Positions 5,289 through 6,213 of a stretch of DNA of 6,213 nucleotides are shown here, one piece after another. The stretch is from Candidatus Bathyarchaeota archaeon (GTDB taxonomy: Archaea > Thermoproteota > Bathyarchaeia > 40CM-2-53-6). The stretch spans positions 1 through 6,213 of the forward strand of contig VBAY01000007.1 of assembly GCA_005883085.1 (NCBI GenBank). The letters are read 5' to 3'. A model generated the notes under the pieces. It did no database searches. It was not told the DNA's origin and saw only the letters and a program-made list of their open reading frames with translations. Every line of letters begins with the position of its first letter. Position 1 is the stretch's first letter. The position numbers and the translations under genes are program-made.

Positions 5289-6160
5289 ACTTGAGTGAGA
5301 ATTCTAACAAAGAAAGAAAGAAAGTAACGGTTGCTGACTTTTCGAAAATGAAGGCTCAGGGTCAGCGAATCGTGATGGTAACATCATATGACTACCCCAC
5401 TTCGACTATCGCGGATGACGTCGGAGTCGACTCGATCCTCGTCGGGGACTCCTACGGAATGGTGGTTCTGGGTTACGACACAACAATTCCTGTAACGGTA
5501 GAAGAGCTTCTTCCCGTTTGCCAAGCGGTCAAAAGAGGAGCGCGCCATTCACTGTTGATCGGCGACATGCCGTTCCTAAGCTTCCAGATCTCCGAAGAGG
5601 ATGCCATAAGAAACGCAGGACGCTTCATCAAAGAAGGAAGAATGGAGGCTGTCAAAATCGAGGGAGGAAGGGAAATGGCACATATTGCAAAGGCCGTTTC
5701 GAATGTTGGCATACCAGTCCTCGGACACATTGGGCTAACACCGCAAACCGCAACACTCCACGGAGGGTATAGAATTCAGGGCAAGAACGCCCACTCCGGC
5801 AAAAGCCTCGTTGAAGATGCTAAGTTACTAGAGGACGCGGGAGTGTTCGGGATTGTTCTTGAGATGATAACAGAAGAAGTGGCAAAGGTCATCACGCAAA
5901 CCGTCTCCGTCCCAACCATTGGGATTGGTTCGGGGAGATACTGTGATGGTCAAGTCCTAGTCTTACACGACATTCTCGGGCTCTACCCTAGGTTTGTGCC
6001 AAAATTCGCAAAGCGATACGCAAACCTAGCGGCAACGATAGGGGAAGCTCTCGGAGAATACGTATCAGAGGTCCGTCGAGGCACATTTCCGGAAGAGAAG
6101 CACGTCTTCAAAATCGACGACGCAGAACGAAACAAGCTCGATTTACCCCAGAAGTCTTGA
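5279..6160 (+). CDS. panB: 3-methyl-2-oxobutanoate hydroxymethyltransferase (ketopantoate hydroxymethyltransferase)
   Basis: PanB transfers a hydroxymethyl group from 5,10-methylene-tetrahydropterin to 2-ketoisovalerate, giving ketopantoate, the committed step towards pantoate. The 293-residue protein is a full PanB TIM barrel with the known active-site blocks: MVTSYDYP (33-40), LVGDS (54-58, metal Asp57), GDMPF (95-99, Asp96), KIEGG (127-131, metal-binding Glu129), GHIGLTPQ (149-156), and LEM with the putative catalytic Glu195. The IGIGSG segment (214-219) and DGQVLVLHDILGL (223-235) follow. It is about 20 residues longer than typical, from a lysine-rich N-terminal tail (to about residue 15) and a charged C-terminal tail. 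The ATG at 5279 overlaps the ligase stop by ten bases and gives the expected tail before VADFSKMK. AAGG lies just upstream as a weak ribosome site. In archaea the methyl donor is likely a modified pterin; that is general knowledge, not seen here. Confidence 0.95.
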   Translation: MGLDLSENSNKERKKVTVADFSKMKAQGQRIVMVTSYDYPTSTIADDVGVDSILVGDSYGMVVLGYDTTIPVTVEELLPVCQAVKRGARHSLLIGDMPFLSFQISEEDAIRNAGRFIKEGRMEAVKIEGGREMAHIAKAVSNVGIPVLGHIGLTPQTATLHGGYRIQGKNAHSGKSLVEDAKLLEDAGVFGIVLEMITEEVAKVITQTVSVPTIGIGSGRYCDGQVLVLHDILGLYPRFVPKFAKRYANLAATIGEALGEYVSEVRRGTFPEEKHVFKIDDAERNKLDLPQKS

Positions 6161-6164
6161 AAAC

Positions 6165-6213
6165 TTGCGCTTCAGCATTGTAGGTGCAGGGGCCATTGGT
6201 TGTCTATTCGGCG
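6165..6213 (+). CDS. panE: 2-dehydropantoate 2-reductase, N-terminal fragment (cut by window edge)
   Basis: Four bases after the panB stop, a TTG start opens a frame reading MRFSIVGAGAIGCLFG up to the window edge. This is the beta-strand plus GxGAIG dinucleotide-binding turn that begins ketopantoate reductase (PanE/ApbA), which reduces ketopantoate to pantoate with NAD(P)H. Only 16 residues are visible, so the family call relies on this strong motif and on its place behind panB. The whole frame downstream is outside the window. No ATG or Shine-Dalgarno is available in front; translation is probably coupled to panB termination. Confidence 0.8.
   Translation, partial: MRFSIVGAGAIGCLFG

Noticed and set aside
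5518..5772. 84-codon + strand ORF inside panB
   Set aside because: Out-of-frame reading of a fully conserved PanB barrel; no ribosome site.

Overview
The window looks archaeal. It carries pantoate kinase and phosphopantoate--beta-alanine ligase, the archaeal replacement for bacterial PanC plus pantothenate kinase, together with the C-terminal half of a TrmB-family regulator of the kind common in the Thaumarchaeota/Bathyarchaeota side of the tree. Non-AUG starts, genes joined by overlapping stop/start codons and TATA-like rather than -35/-10 promoter signals agree with this. A more exact taxon cannot be read from the sequence; a mesophilic or moderately thermophilic member of the TACK archaea is my best guess.

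Layout. (1) 1-599, + strand: a TrmB-like regulator whose N-terminal DNA-binding part lies left of the window. (2) 600-1080: a gap with no well-supported gene, holding only a doubtful 42-codon ORF. (3) 3518-1081, - strand: a two-gene sugar-nucleotide unit. It has an NDP-sugar pyrophosphorylase (nucleotidyltransferase plus left-handed beta-helix) and, one base after its stop, an archaeal phosphoglucosamine/phosphomannomutase. The pyrophosphorylase reading frame is broken by one extra base exactly at its metal-binding Asn-Gly-Asp motif. (4) 3519-3627: a short divergent promoter region with one TATA-like element and, on the + strand, a strong Shine-Dalgarno in front of a seven-codon ORF that overlaps the next gene's start. 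(5) 3628 to the right edge, + strand: a tightly coupled coenzyme A precursor operon in the order pantoate kinase, phosphopantoate--beta-alanine ligase, panB, panE (panE cut by the window edge).

How the genes work together. PanB makes ketopantoate from 2-ketoisovalerate, PanE reduces it to pantoate, pantoate kinase phosphorylates pantoate, and the ligase joins 4-phosphopantoate to beta-alanine to give 4'-phosphopantothenate, which CoaBC and later enzymes turn into CoA. All four steps of the archaeal upper CoA route are therefore side by side. The divergent pair supplies activated sugar: the mutase moves phosphate from C6 to C1 and the pyrophosphorylase couples the sugar-1-phosphate to a nucleotide, probably for glycosylation or cell-envelope sugars.

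I see no mobile element, CRISPR array, tRNA or rRNA, and no clear candidate for a wholly new system. The items most worth checking are the frameshift in the pyrophosphorylase, the leader mini-ORF before pantoate kinase, and unusual residues in the pantoate kinase N-terminal motif.
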